From Vreelandella neptunia (GTDB taxonomy: Bacteria > Pseudomonadota > Gammaproteobacteria > Pseudomonadales > Halomonadaceae): a DNA stretch of 64,000 bases. Below, piece by piece: positions 1-7,875 of the stretch; within the stretch, counting starts at the first letter, position 1; every line of letters starts with the position of its first letter. Where the stretch lies: assembly GCF_034479615.1 (NCBI RefSeq), contig NZ_CP140255.1:1364001-1428000 (forward strand). The letters are read 5' to 3'. Below the pieces are notes generated by a model. That model searched no databases. It was not told the origin of the DNA and saw only the letters and a list, made by a program, of their open reading frames with translations. Made by a program: the position numbers and the translations under genes.

Positions 1-1
1 T

Positions 2-1024
2 CTCGCCCCGGGAGAGGGCGGCCACACTTATCGCCAGGCAGGCGACGTGACCTGGCGGGTATTTACCTACGAGCGCGGTGGCATTGTGATTACCACCGCT
101 GATCGTATGGATGAGCGCGATATGCTGCTTAGCGGCGTTATACGCATGACCGTGGTGCCCTTTATCGTAGCGCTGGTGGGCAGCATGTTTGCGCTTTGGC
201 TGGGGGTTTGGCGTGGCTTAGCACCGCTAACACGGCTGCGCGAATCGCTGGCTCATCGCCACCCTGATGCGCTGGCCCCGGTCGCCACCTACGGCCTACC
301 CAAAGAGATACGGCCACTTATTGAAACCCTTAATGCGCTCTTGGCGCGCGTACAGCAAACCATTATCCGTGAGCAGCGCTTTACCAACGATGCCGCCCAC
401 GAACTGCGCACACCGCTTACTGCGATCAAAACCCACCTGCAAGTGGCTCGCCGGGTCGAAGGTCAGGCCGCAATAACATCGCTCAACTATGCTGAAGAGG
501 GCGTGGTGCGGTTGAGCTCAACCCTTGACCAACTGCTCACGCTGGCCCGTGTAGAGGGGCGTGTGCGCTTTGATGATGGTGAGGCTAGCCGCGTTGCGGA
601 TGTGGCAGAACACGCCCTGGCGGATAGCCAACACGACACATCAGCCCGCTTTATAGTCCCGCCCCATTGGCCTGATGTCGCTCTTGCGATGCCCCGCGAA
701 CTGGCTATCACCGCGCTGCGTAATCTGCTCGATAACGCTATTAGCCATGGGCCCGCCGATGCCCCCGTTACCTTTGGTGCGCAGTGGGAGCCAGGGGAGC
801 GTCATCTTACCTTTAGCGTTAGCGACCAAGGCCCAGGTGTTGATGGCGCGACGCTTGAACAATTAACGCAACGATTCTGGCGCGCCAGTAAACAGCAGGG
901 CAGTGGGCTGGGGTTAGCCATTGTGGCAGCTATCGCCGAACGCTTTGGTGGCGAAGTGACGTTTGTCAGCCCTGCTGAAGGTGGTTTTACCGCCCGCCTG
1001 GTGGTGCCAGTGGCGGGTAGCTGA
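2..1024 (+). CDS. Sensor histidine kinase, 5' end outside window
   Basis: C-terminal part of a membrane two-component sensor kinase. The reading frame is open to the window edge, so the GTG at 47 is not a real start and the N-terminal sensor region is missing. A membrane helix is encoded around 137-210, followed by a short HAMP-like linker. The dimerisation/phosphoacceptor box contains AAHELRTPL, with the phosphorylated His codon at 398-400. The ATPase part has an N box (NLLDNAISHG), a G1 box (SDQGPGV) and a G2 box (GSGLGLAI). This order fits the QseC/TctE type. The cognate response regulator should lie upstream, outside the window. The tsd genes start 27 bp downstream on the same strand, but nothing visible shows that this kinase regulates them. 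Confidence 0.9.
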   Translation, partial: LAPGEGGHTYRQAGDVTWRVFTYERGGIVITTADRMDERDMLLSGVIRMTVVPFIVALVGSMFALWLGVWRGLAPLTRLRESLAHRHPDALAPVATYGLPKEIRPLIETLNALLARVQQTIIREQRFTNDAAHELRTPLTAIKTHLQVARRVEGQAAITSLNYAEEGVVRLSSTLDQLLTLARVEGRVRFDDGEASRVADVAEHALADSQHDTSARFIVPPHWPDVALAMPRELAITALRNLLDNAISHGPADAPVTFGAQWEPGERHLTFSVSDQGPGVDGATLEQLTQRFWRASKQQGSGLGLAIVAAIAERFGGEVTFVSPAEGGFTARLVVPVAGS

Positions 1025-1051
1025 CAACGATAACGCAAGGGAGAAACCGAG

Positions 1052-1717
1052 ATGAATAAAAAATGCTTAAGCAGGTTTGGCCTGCTGATAGGGATTAGCT
1101 TAGTCACCGGAGGCGCGCTGGCGCAGCAGGGTGACGCGGAGCGAGGCCAGGCTGCAGCGGCGACCTGCACAGCCTGTCATCAGGCCGATGGCAGCGGTAT
1201 GAATGTGCCCAACGGTGAGTCATGGCCGCGCTTAGCCGGGCTGAATGCCGACTATATCGCTAAGCAGTTGCACGACTTTAAAGCCGGGCAGCGTCAAAAC
1301 GCGACCATGGTGACGTTTGCCAATATGCTCGACGATCAGCAGATAGCCGATGTTGCCGAATACTATAGCTAAATGCCGGTAACGCCGGGGCAAGGCGGCG
1401 ATGAGGCCGAAGAAGCGCTGCTGGCGCGGGGGCAACAGCTTGCCGAACGCGGCGATTGGAACGCTTACATTGTTTCCTGCCAAAGCTGCCACGGGCCCGG
1501 TGGTACGGGCGTTGGCAGTACCTTCCCAGGTGTCGCCAGCCAGCATGCTGGCTATATCAGCGCTCAGTTGACGGCGTGGAAAAACGAGACGCGCAGCAAC
1601 GACCCGCAGAATCTCATGGGGGCCATTGCCAAACGCATGAGCGATAACGACATTCAGGCGGTGTCTGCCTGGTATGCCACGCAACCCGGTTCAGAAGAAC
1701 AGGAGACAGCACAATGA
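1052..1717 (+). pseudogene. tsdB: Diheme cytochrome c (TsdB/c4 type), interrupted by in-frame TAA
   Basis: A periplasmic diheme cytochrome c split by one stop codon. The first part (1052-1372) has a signal peptide ending near GGALAQ and heme motif CTACH (residues 39-43). The second part (1373-1717) continues in the same frame directly after TAA at 1370-1372 and carries the second heme motif CQSCH. Reading through the stop gives a normal two-domain c4-like protein of about 221 residues. Around the stop the protein reads YYS-stop-MPV, so a C-to-T change of a CAA (Gln) codon would explain it. Reinitiation at the adjacent ATG would give a second half without signal peptide, which could not receive heme in the periplasm. 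Position just before tsdA, with a 4-bp overlap, identifies it as the TsdB electron acceptor. It may be a true nonsense mutation or a sequencing error. Confidence 0.8.
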
Positions 1718-2730
1718 TCATCTGTCGTCGCTCCCTCGTCATAACGCTGACCGGCTGCTCGCTTGGGTTCGGTACCGTTTATACGGCCACGGTTTTTGCC
1801 CAGCCGGAAGAGCGCCCAGATGCTGCGCTGAATATGCTGGTACACGAGCCCCCCACCATGGAAGACCTTGAGAATTCCGAACTTCATCCGGAGCTGAAGA
1901 AAGTCATCCGCTATGGGCATGATCTATTCACCAATACGCAGCAGTTGCGTGGTGAGAACGTGTTCAATGATATGAACTGCTCTAGCTGTCATTTGGGCGA
2001 AGGGCGGGTGCCGTTCAGTGCGCCAGTGTGGGCCGCGGCTATCACGCTGCCGGATTTCCGTGGTAAGAATCAGCATGTGAATAACCTGGAAGAGCGTATC
2101 GCAGGCTGCTTTGCTTACTCCATGAACGGCGTGCCACCGGAGTATGGCAGCGATGAAATGCTGGCGCTGAGCGCCTACCATCAGTGGCTGGCCACCGGTG
2201 CGCCGATGTATCCAGACAAACCGATCTATGGGCGTGGCTTCCCCGCGCCGGATGAGCCAGCTGAAGAGCCCGACTACGCTAGAGGCGAAGCGGCTTACCA
2301 GCAAAATTGTTCGATATGCCATCAGAACGATGGCTCTGGCCACTATGAAAACGGCGAATACGTATTTCCAGCCCCTTGGGGCGACGGCTCAAATAATTGG
2401 GGCGCGGGGATCGCGCGAGTAGAAACCATGGCGGGCTTTATTTACCAAAATATGCCGCTTGGTCAGCCGCGGTCGCTCAGCGATCAAGACGCCTGGGATA
2501 TTGCTTACTACATAAACAGCCAAGAGCGCCCCCAAGACCCCCGCTATACGGGCGATGTCGCCGATACAGCGGAGCGCTTCGGCCCGACCTTCCATAACCG
2601 CTCACTGTACGGGCAAACCCGTGAACACGATGGCCATGTACTCGGTGACCACGACAACTTTGGGGAGAAGGGCGACATTAAACCCTGGAACGTCGGGATG
2701 CCGAGGTTTGAAAACCTTTCCGAGGAGTAG
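1714..2730 (+). CDS. tsdA: Thiosulfate dehydrogenase TsdA (diheme cytochrome c)
   Basis: Periplasmic diheme enzyme that oxidises thiosulfate to tetrathionate. A signal peptide covers about residues 1-29. Heme motifs are CSSCH (89-93) and CSICH (199-203). Between them, in the segment NNLEERIAGCFAYSMNG, Cys132 sits where TsdA enzymes carry the unusual cysteine ligand of the active-site heme; this, rather than the heme motifs alone, supports the TsdA call. Length (338 residues) is normal. The start overlaps the tsdB stop by 4 bp (ATGA), so the two are translationally coupled. With tsdB broken, TsdA would need another electron acceptor. A generic class I diheme cytochrome is the alternative, but the Cys-ligand segment argues against it. 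Confidence 0.87.
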   Translation: MIICRRSLVITLTGCSLGFGTVYTATVFAQPEERPDAALNMLVHEPPTMEDLENSELHPELKKVIRYGHDLFTNTQQLRGENVFNDMNCSSCHLGEGRVPFSAPVWAAAITLPDFRGKNQHVNNLEERIAGCFAYSMNGVPPEYGSDEMLALSAYHQWLATGAPMYPDKPIYGRGFPAPDEPAEEPDYARGEAAYQQNCSICHQNDGSGHYENGEYVFPAPWGDGSNNWGAGIARVETMAGFIYQNMPLGQPRSLSDQDAWDIAYYINSQERPQDPRYTGDVADTAERFGPTFHNRSLYGQTREHDGHVLGDHDNFGEKGDIKPWNVGMPRFENLSEE

Positions 2731-2754
2731 CAATAAGGGAAAGAGCATACAGTT

Positions 2755-3153
2755 CACAAGGTTTGGTCTTCTAGCTAGCTTGACCTCAAGGGGCCTTCCG
2801 GCCCCTTCGCGCGCTGGAAGCGCCCTCCTACAATAGGCAACTGCCCTGGTGCAAAAAGCTAGCGATGGGAGGCAGCTTTAGCTCGCGACCATTTTGGCTT
2901 CCAGCCGGAAGACACTAAGGGGCGCCAGCGGCACCCTTCGCGCGCTAGAAGCGCCCTTCCACAATAGACAACTGCCCCGGTGCCCAAAGTCAGTAGTGGG
3001 AGGGAGCTTTAGCTCGCGACTGTTCAGGTGCTTCGCTCGCTTAACCTAAGGGGGGCCTGCGGCCCCCCTTCGCGCGCTGGAAGTGCCCTCCTACAAGTGG
3101 CTTATGGTTTAGTGTTAGCTGGTTGATGTGGGGGAGGGAGCTTTAGCTCGCGA
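2755..3153. repeat. Degenerate REP-like repeat block (three units plus a half unit)
   Basis: The gene-free stretch after tsdA holds about three diverged copies of one palindromic unit of roughly 100-110 bp, plus a final half copy next to the dsbG stop codon. Each unit has one arm containing AGCTTTAGCTCGCGA and an opposite arm resembling CGCGCTGGAAGCGCCCTCC, with a short GC-rich hairpin between (GGGGCC..GGCCCC type). The arms sit near 2875-2898, 2998-3020 and 3132-3153 for one side, and 2808-2832, 2939-2972 and 3071-3096 for the other. The same family forms the tandem array at 23393-24657. Such elements are extragenic REP/BIME sequences normally mobilised by a RAYT transposase. No RAYT gene is in the window. 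Confidence 0.8.
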
Positions 3154-3156
3154 TGA

Positions 3157-3939
3157 TTACGGCGCTTCGCTACCCATCATCTCGATCAGCCGCTCATCAC
3201 TGGGCATACCTTGAATGCGGTCAAGACGCACGTTGCCGTTCTCTGTTTCCCGCTGAAAAACCGAGGTGGGGGTGGCATACAGCCCCAGCTCCTCGAACAG
3301 CTGGTTATTGGTATACACCTGTTCTTCAATTTCCCTCGGTTGGGCGCTGGCTTCGATTTCCTGCTGGCCACTTTCATGGGCATGCAGCGTCGCTGCCGGA
3401 TCGTCGGCGCCGAGTAGAGCGGCTGCTTTTCCAGGGCTGTCGGGCGCTAAGATACCGACCATGATATGACGTAGCTGCACCTTACCTGCTTCCACCCAGG
3501 GGCGAACGTCTTGCCAAAGCTGGCGGCAGTAGGGGCAGTTGGCGTCCGTGAAGGTGTAAATCACCCGGGGAGCATCAACGTTGCCATCTTGAATCCAGTG
3601 GCTTTCGCTTAATAGCTGCCAGGTTTGTTCCTCTAGCGGTGCCCGTACATGCTCATCCAACTGCGCTTCGGTAAGGTCATTACCCTCGCTATCCATTAGC
3701 GTACCCACGACGGCGTGCTCGCCATCTGGTGTCAGGTAAATCGCCATGTCCTGGCCCTGCACGCTGGCGCCGTAGCCGCGCAACCCGCCGGGGGCTTCGA
3801 ATTGGCCATGAATCTCTAAGCCTTGATCGGCCAGTGCCTGGATGGGGGCGGGGAGCTCGTCGGCAGCGATCGCAGAGGTGCCCACCAATCCTGCCATCAG
3901 GAGAAAACCGCTTATGACAGGGTGACGTTTTAAGTGCAT
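3157..3939 (-). CDS. dsbG: Thiol:disulfide interchange protein DsbG
   Basis: Periplasmic disulfide reductase/isomerase of the DsbC/DsbG family that keeps single cysteines reduced. A signal peptide ends near residue 26 (TSAIAA). An N-terminal dimerisation domain (about 27-100) is followed by a thioredoxin-fold domain with the redox motif CPYC at 135-138 inside FTDANCPYC, and a cis-Pro segment YATPTS near 222. CPYC rather than CGYC, and the FTDANC context, favour DsbG over DsbC. Length (260) is typical. The ATG at 3939 is preceded by AAGGCG. It is transcribed toward the REP block and no partner gene is obvious. Together with dsbB at 46930, the window holds two parts of the periplasmic disulfide system. 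Confidence 0.88.
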   Translation of the reverse strand: MHLKRHPVISGFLLMAGLVGTSAIAADELPAPIQALADQGLEIHGQFEAPGGLRGYGASVQGQDMAIYLTPDGEHAVVGTLMDSEGNDLTEAQLDEHVRAPLEEQTWQLLSESHWIQDGNVDAPRVIYTFTDANCPYCRQLWQDVRPWVEAGKVQLRHIMVGILAPDSPGKAAALLGADDPAATLHAHESGQQEIEASAQPREIEEQVYTNNQLFEELGLYATPTSVFQRETENGNVRLDRIQGMPSDERLIEMMGSEAP

Positions 3940-4004
3940 TGCAGCGCCTTGTTTGAATCAGAGTGAGAGGCTAGAGATTTAATAACCGCTATCTTAACAC
4001 TGGC

Positions 4005-4060
4005 AATCCCTAGAATAATGCTGTGCTGGTATTGTCACAGCACGACATTATTTAGGGATT
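4005..4060. repeat. Long imperfect inverted repeat between dsbG and the GH13 gene
   Basis: Arms beginning AATCCCTAGAATAATG (4005-4020) and ending CATTATTTAGGGATT (4046-4060) pair nearly perfectly, and the inner parts GTGCTG/CAGCAC extend the stem to about 23 bp with a loop of about 9 nt. It lies in the 189-bp gap between two minus-strand genes, so it may end the sugar phosphorylase transcript, although no clear U-run follows it on that strand. A MITE-like or protein-binding palindrome is also possible. Confidence 0.6.
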
Positions 4061-4128
4061 AGGTGTTTTATACCTGGGGCGATATGTCGCAATTGGCGGT
4101 TTTTGAAGCTTTAGGCTTCTCGACGGTA

Positions 4129-5919
4129 TTAACGATCAGCCACTAACCAGCGTACGGCGTAAGGCGGCAGCGCACCTTCGGCGCTCCAGGGGTTACCAGG
4201 GTCAAGCGCTTGCCATGCGTGATTCTCAAGTGCCTGGGTGACTGCATCGCCTACGTTCTCTAAGGGGAGCGGCAGATCGGTGACGTTGTACAGCGCCAGT
4301 AAACGGCGGCCGTCATGCAGTGGGCCGCGTTCTACCGCCAGCAGTTCCGGTGCCGAGACCAACACCCGCTGGGCGGCATTGGGGTGAAAGCAGGGTTCCT
4401 GACGGCGCTGGTCTAATAGCCGGTTTAACGCATGGAAGACATCGTGGGTGGGCGTTGAAGGGCTATCTAACAGCAGGTCTAGCTCGCTACGCTGCCAGCG
4501 CCGACGGTTGATCGAGCGTAGCCGCCCACTGCGCTCAACCCCCTCAACGTCGTTGAGCGTGCCCGTTAGCGTGTGAATATACAGCGCGGGGATACCCTGC
4601 AAACTCAGCATAATCGCCTGGCTGCATAGAAAGCGCGCAACCTGCCACGGGTCGGGGCCACGGCGGGTGCCACGCATGGCTTCAAACCAGGTGATATTGA
4701 TCTCGTAGGGCGTATCGCTGCCATCGGGGTTGCTACGCATGCTGACAAAACCGCCGAATTTGTGCATCAGCTCCAGCAGGGCATCACGCTCGTGGTCAGG
4801 CAATAAACCTTCCAAGGGACGCACGCCAATGCCATCGTGGCTGGCGGTAAAATTAAGGTAGGTGCATTGGTCGGGGAGTACCGGAAGGCTGGCAAGCCAT
4901 GTTTGCAAGGTGCTCGCTTCGCCCCGGGTGAGGGTGTGCAGCAGCAGCGGGGGAAGGGCAAACTGATACACCATATGGGCTTCGTCGGGCGCCCCCGCGG
5001 GTAGCCGATTTAAACCAAAATAACTGATGTTTTCCTGGTGTGGCACATTGGTTTCGGTAATCAACAGCGTGCCGGGGGCCACATGATCCACAATCGCCCT
5101 TAGCAGCCGCACCACAGTATGGGTTTCCGGCAGATGAATGCAGGAGGTGCCCAACCGCTTCCACAGAAAGGCCACCGCATCCAAACGTACAATCCGCGTG
5201 CCTTGCTCCAGGTAGAACAGCAAGATACCCACGAACTCCAGCAGTACATCCGGATTTTCAAAGTTCAGGTCAAGCTGGTCTTCTGAGAATGTCGCCCACA
5301 GGTAGCGGGTACCGCGCCGGGTTGAAACGGGCACCAGCAGCGGACTGCTGCGCGGCCGCACCACCTGGGAGACATCGGTCTCTGGATCGACTTCGATAAA
5401 GTAGTCGCGGCCGGGCAGGCTGCCGCTCAGGTAATCCACGAACCAGAGGGACTCCCGTGAAACGTGGTTGAGCACCAGGTCGGCCATTAAATCGTAATGA
5501 CTGGCGAGCTCGCGGATATGTGACCAATCACCAAGGTCGGGGTTCACTTCCCGGTAGTGGATTACCGAAAAACCGTCGTCGCTGCTCCAGGGAAAGAAGG
5601 GCAGTACATGTACGCCGCTGATGCGATCGCCCAACCGCGCTTGAAGGAAGTCGCTAAGCACTGCCAACGGCGGCACATTATCTTCAATAATGGAGTCGCC
5701 GTAGCTGATCACCCACTGATCTTTTTCGCTCCAAGATGGTGCGTTTTTAGAGCTGGCTCCGACGGGGTTGGGTGAAAACGGAGCAAGCGACTTAAAATGC
5801 TCTAGACGCTGGTTTAAGCGGCGCTGCACTTCCCCCGCCCGGGGCCCGTAAAGGTGGCTGAGGTAGTCATGAACGGTATTTGAAAATGTATCGTGGACGG
5901 TCTGCTCAAAGGTGGGCAT
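4129..5919 (-). CDS. GH13 subfamily 18 sugar phosphorylase (glucosylglycerate/sucrose phosphorylase type)
   Basis: Cytoplasmic retaining glycoside phosphorylase that splits an alpha-glucoside with phosphate to give glucose 1-phosphate. I chose the ATG at 5919 because AGGAG precedes it by 6 nt; an in-frame upstream ATG at 5970 lacks a better site. The 596-residue protein has a GH13 barrel: nucleophile Asp247 in IVRLDAVAF, acid/base Glu289 in LITETN, and transition-state Asp362 in ASHDGIGVRP. No signal peptide is seen. The loop reading HDGIGVRP resembles that of glucosylglycerate phosphorylases (E. coli YcjM type) more than of sucrose phosphorylases; this is recalled from the family and not tested. 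Glucosylglycerate and glucosylglycerol are compatible solutes, which would suit a halophile. No dedicated transporter or regulator is adjacent. Confidence 0.82.
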   Translation of the reverse strand: MPTFEQTVHDTFSNTVHDYLSHLYGPRAGEVQRRLNQRLEHFKSLAPFSPNPVGASSKNAPSWSEKDQWVISYGDSIIEDNVPPLAVLSDFLQARLGDRISGVHVLPFFPWSSDDGFSVIHYREVNPDLGDWSHIRELASHYDLMADLVLNHVSRESLWFVDYLSGSLPGRDYFIEVDPETDVSQVVRPRSSPLLVPVSTRRGTRYLWATFSEDQLDLNFENPDVLLEFVGILLFYLEQGTRIVRLDAVAFLWKRLGTSCIHLPETHTVVRLLRAIVDHVAPGTLLITETNVPHQENISYFGLNRLPAGAPDEAHMVYQFALPPLLLHTLTRGEASTLQTWLASLPVLPDQCTYLNFTASHDGIGVRPLEGLLPDHERDALLELMHKFGGFVSMRSNPDGSDTPYEINITWFEAMRGTRRGPDPWQVARFLCSQAIMLSLQGIPALYIHTLTGTLNDVEGVERSGRLRSINRRRWQRSELDLLLDSPSTPTHDVFHALNRLLDQRRQEPCFHPNAAQRVLVSAPELLAVERGPLHDGRRLLALYNVTDLPLPLENVGDAVTQALENHAWQALDPGNPWSAEGALPPYAVRWLVADR

Positions 5920-6087
5920 GGGGTGCTCCTGATAAACAATCTGCCACAAACGCTGCAGCTTGTGTGCCAAATCGTTACAATGCGAGGTTGATATCGCGTT
6001 TAAACGCTAAGCTACATTAGCTTATGGCAGTTGCTGCTGCTAAAACGCTATTAATAGCACACACATTGACAGGTTATAACACGCTAA

Positions 6088-6110
6088 CTCGTGCGGCACG
6101 CCGACACGAG
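6088..6110 (+). promoter_or_regulatory. Leader hairpin upstream of the nrdR-rib operon
   Basis: CTCGTGCGG and CCGACACGAG form a 9-bp stem with one bulged A and a 4-nt loop (CACG), about 20 bp before the nrdR ATG. A TTGACA (6066-6071) and a TATAAC (6075-6080) lie just upstream but are too close together to be one promoter pair. There is no U-run, so this is not a terminator. No FMN riboswitch consensus is seen in this leader. Confidence 0.35.
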
Positions 6111-6130
6111 CTGACAATAGGTTGACCGCC

Positions 6131-6622
6131 ATGCATTGCCCTTTTTGTGGTGCAAATGATACTCGAGTGACAGATTCGCGACTGGTAGCCGATGGTGACC
6201 AGGTACGCCGTCGCCGCCAGTGTGCGAGCTGCCAAGAGCGCTTCACCACCTACGAGACCGCTGAATTGGTCATGCCGCGGGTGGTGAAGTCCGATGGCTC
6301 CCGCGAGAGCTTTAATGAAGCCAAATTGCGGGCAGGTATGCTGCGTGCCCTGGAGAAGCGCCCGGTCAGTGCTGAAGCCATTGAAGCGGCGGTGGAGCGC
6401 ATTCGTCAAACCCTACGCGCCCGGGGTGATCGTGAGATCAACGCCCGCGATATTGGTGAGTCGGTCATGCAAGCGCTTAAAACCCTCGATCACGTCGCCT
6501 ATATTCGCTTTGCCTCGGTATATCGCAAGTTTCAGGATCTGGATGAGTTTCGTGCTGAGATTGATCGGCTGTCACAAGAGCCCTCTTCACGACCGAGCCA
6601 AGGCAGCGAGTCGTCACAATGA
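6131..6622 (+). CDS. nrdR: Transcriptional repressor NrdR
   Basis: Nucleotide-sensing repressor of ribonucleotide reductase genes. An N-terminal zinc ribbon has Cys3, Cys6, Cys31 and Cys34 (MHCPFCG and CASC), followed by an ATP-cone domain at about residues 46-136. I start at the ATG at 6131, which gives the canonical MHCPFC N-terminus; a TTG nine bases upstream is in frame but unlikely. Length (163) matches the family. It heads the operon nrdR-ribD-ribBX-ribH-nusB-thiL-pgpA, overlapping ribD by 4 bp. The nrdR-rib-nusB grouping is widespread in proteobacteria. Confidence 0.96.
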   Translation: MHCPFCGANDTRVTDSRLVADGDQVRRRRQCASCQERFTTYETAELVMPRVVKSDGSRESFNEAKLRAGMLRALEKRPVSAEAIEAAVERIRQTLRARGDREINARDIGESVMQALKTLDHVAYIRFASVYRKFQDLDEFRAEIDRLSQEPSSRPSQGSESSQ

Positions 6623-7803
6623 GCGGTGCCTTTAGCCAAGCAGACCATCGCTATATGGCGCGGGCGCTGCAGCTGGCGCAAAAAGGTTTATACACCACGG
6701 ATCCCAACCCGCGGGTCGGCTGTGTGATTGTGCGCGATGAGCAAATTGTCGGCGAAGGCTTTCACTTGCGTGCCGGTGAACCCCACGCCGAAATCAACGC
6801 CTTGAATGATGCGGGTGAGCAAGCCCAGGGCGCGACCGCCTACGTTACCCTGGAGCCCTGCTCTCACATAGGCCGCACCGGCCCTTGCGCGGTGGCGCTC
6901 CAGGAAGCGAAGGTGTCGCGGGTGGTGATTGCCATGGTGGATCCCAACCCGCAAGTGAGTGGCCGTGGTATTCGTCTGCTTGAGGAGGCGGGTATTGAGG
7001 TGGCAGTGGGATTGTTGGAGATTGAAGCGCGCGTGCTGAATCCCGGCTTTATTGCTCGCATGACCCAACAGCGCCCCTTTGTGCGCCTGAAAATGGCAAT
7101 GAGTTTAGACGGTCGTACCGCCATGGGGTCGGGGGAGTCCCAGTGGATTACCGGGCCAGAAGCGCGTACTCAGGTACAGCGGCTACGGGCGCGTTCCAGC
7201 GCAATATTAAGCGGCGTGGAGTCGCTGATTATGGATGACTCTCGGCTGACGCTACGAGCAGAGCAGCTACAGCTCGACAACGCTGACGAAGTGGTTCGCC
7301 GCCAGCCCCTACGGGTGATTTTAGATACCCACTTGCGGTTACCCCTGGCGGCGGCCTGTTTAAGCGAGCCTGGGCGTACGCTAGTGATCGCTACGCCAGA
7401 TCACTCGGAAGAGAAGCGTGAACGGCTAACCGAGGCGGGCGCTGAAGTGCAGGTGTTGCCCGCCGGTAGCGATGGCCGTATCGACTTGGTGGTAATGCTG
7501 CAGTGGTTAGCCGAAAATGAGCAGGTCAACGAATTGCTGGTGGAAACCGGTGCAACGCTGGCGGGCGCTATGCTCGATGCGGCGCTGGTCGATGAGCTGC
7601 AGCTGTTCGTTGCCCCCACACTGCTAGGTGGCGAAGCACGGCCGCTTTTTGCGCTGCCAGGGCTCTCACGTATGGCCGATCAGCGGCGGTTAACCATTCA
7701 CGATATGCGAGCGGTGGGGCGCGACTGGCGCATTATCGCTTCCCCTCAGGCGACTAGCGAAACTGGCCCATCTGGCGAATTTAGTGAGAGCAAGGTAACC
7801 TGA
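6619..7803 (+). CDS. ribD: Bifunctional riboflavin biosynthesis deaminase/reductase RibD
   Basis: Carries out the second and third steps of riboflavin synthesis: deamination of the diaminopyrimidine intermediate, then reduction of its ribosyl side chain. The N-terminal cytidine-deaminase-like domain (about 8-150) has zinc ligands in HAE (56-58) and the pair Cys81/Cys90 (PCX8C pattern, [12 protein letters not shown]). The C-terminal reductase domain (about 155-375) begins at [14 protein letters not shown] and contains [14 protein letters not shown]. Length of 394 residues is slightly longer than typical. ATGA overlap with nrdR shows coupling. Downstream, 72 bp separate it from ribBX; in many relatives a riboflavin synthase gene sits in that gap, and here there is none. 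Confidence 0.96.
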   Translation: MSGAFSQADHRYMARALQLAQKGLYTTDPNPRVGCVIVRDEQIVGEGFHLRAGEPHAEINALNDAGEQAQGATAYVTLEPCSHIGRTGPCAVALQEAKVSRVVIAMVDPNPQVSGRGIRLLEEAGIEVAVGLLEIEARVLNPGFIARMTQQRPFVRLKMAMSLDGRTAMGSGESQWITGPEARTQVQRLRARSSAILSGVESLIMDDSRLTLRAEQLQLDNADEVVRRQPLRVILDTHLRLPLAAACLSEPGRTLVIATPDHSEEKRERLTEAGAEVQVLPAGSDGRIDLVVMLQWLAENEQVNELLVETGATLAGAMLDAALVDELQLFVAPTLLGGEARPLFALPGLSRMADQRRLTIHDMRAVGRDWRIIASPQATSETGPSGEFSESKVT

Positions 7804-7875
7804 CGCGCAAAATCATGACTAACTCACGCGACACTTTCGCGATAACCGTTCGTGACTACATTAATTGGAGATTCC

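Noticed and set aside
1373..1717. Independent monoheme cytochrome starting at ATG 1373
   Set aside because: It lacks a signal peptide and ribosome site and continues the upstream frame exactly, so it is the second half of an interrupted diheme protein.
6040..6249. Open frame antisense to nrdR
   Set aside because: It overlaps the zinc-ribbon coding region and the divergent promoter area, with no domain and no ribosome site.
7804..7875. Riboflavin synthase gene or FMN riboswitch between ribD and ribBA
   Set aside because: The gap is only 72 bp and contains no structured leader resembling the FMN aptamer.
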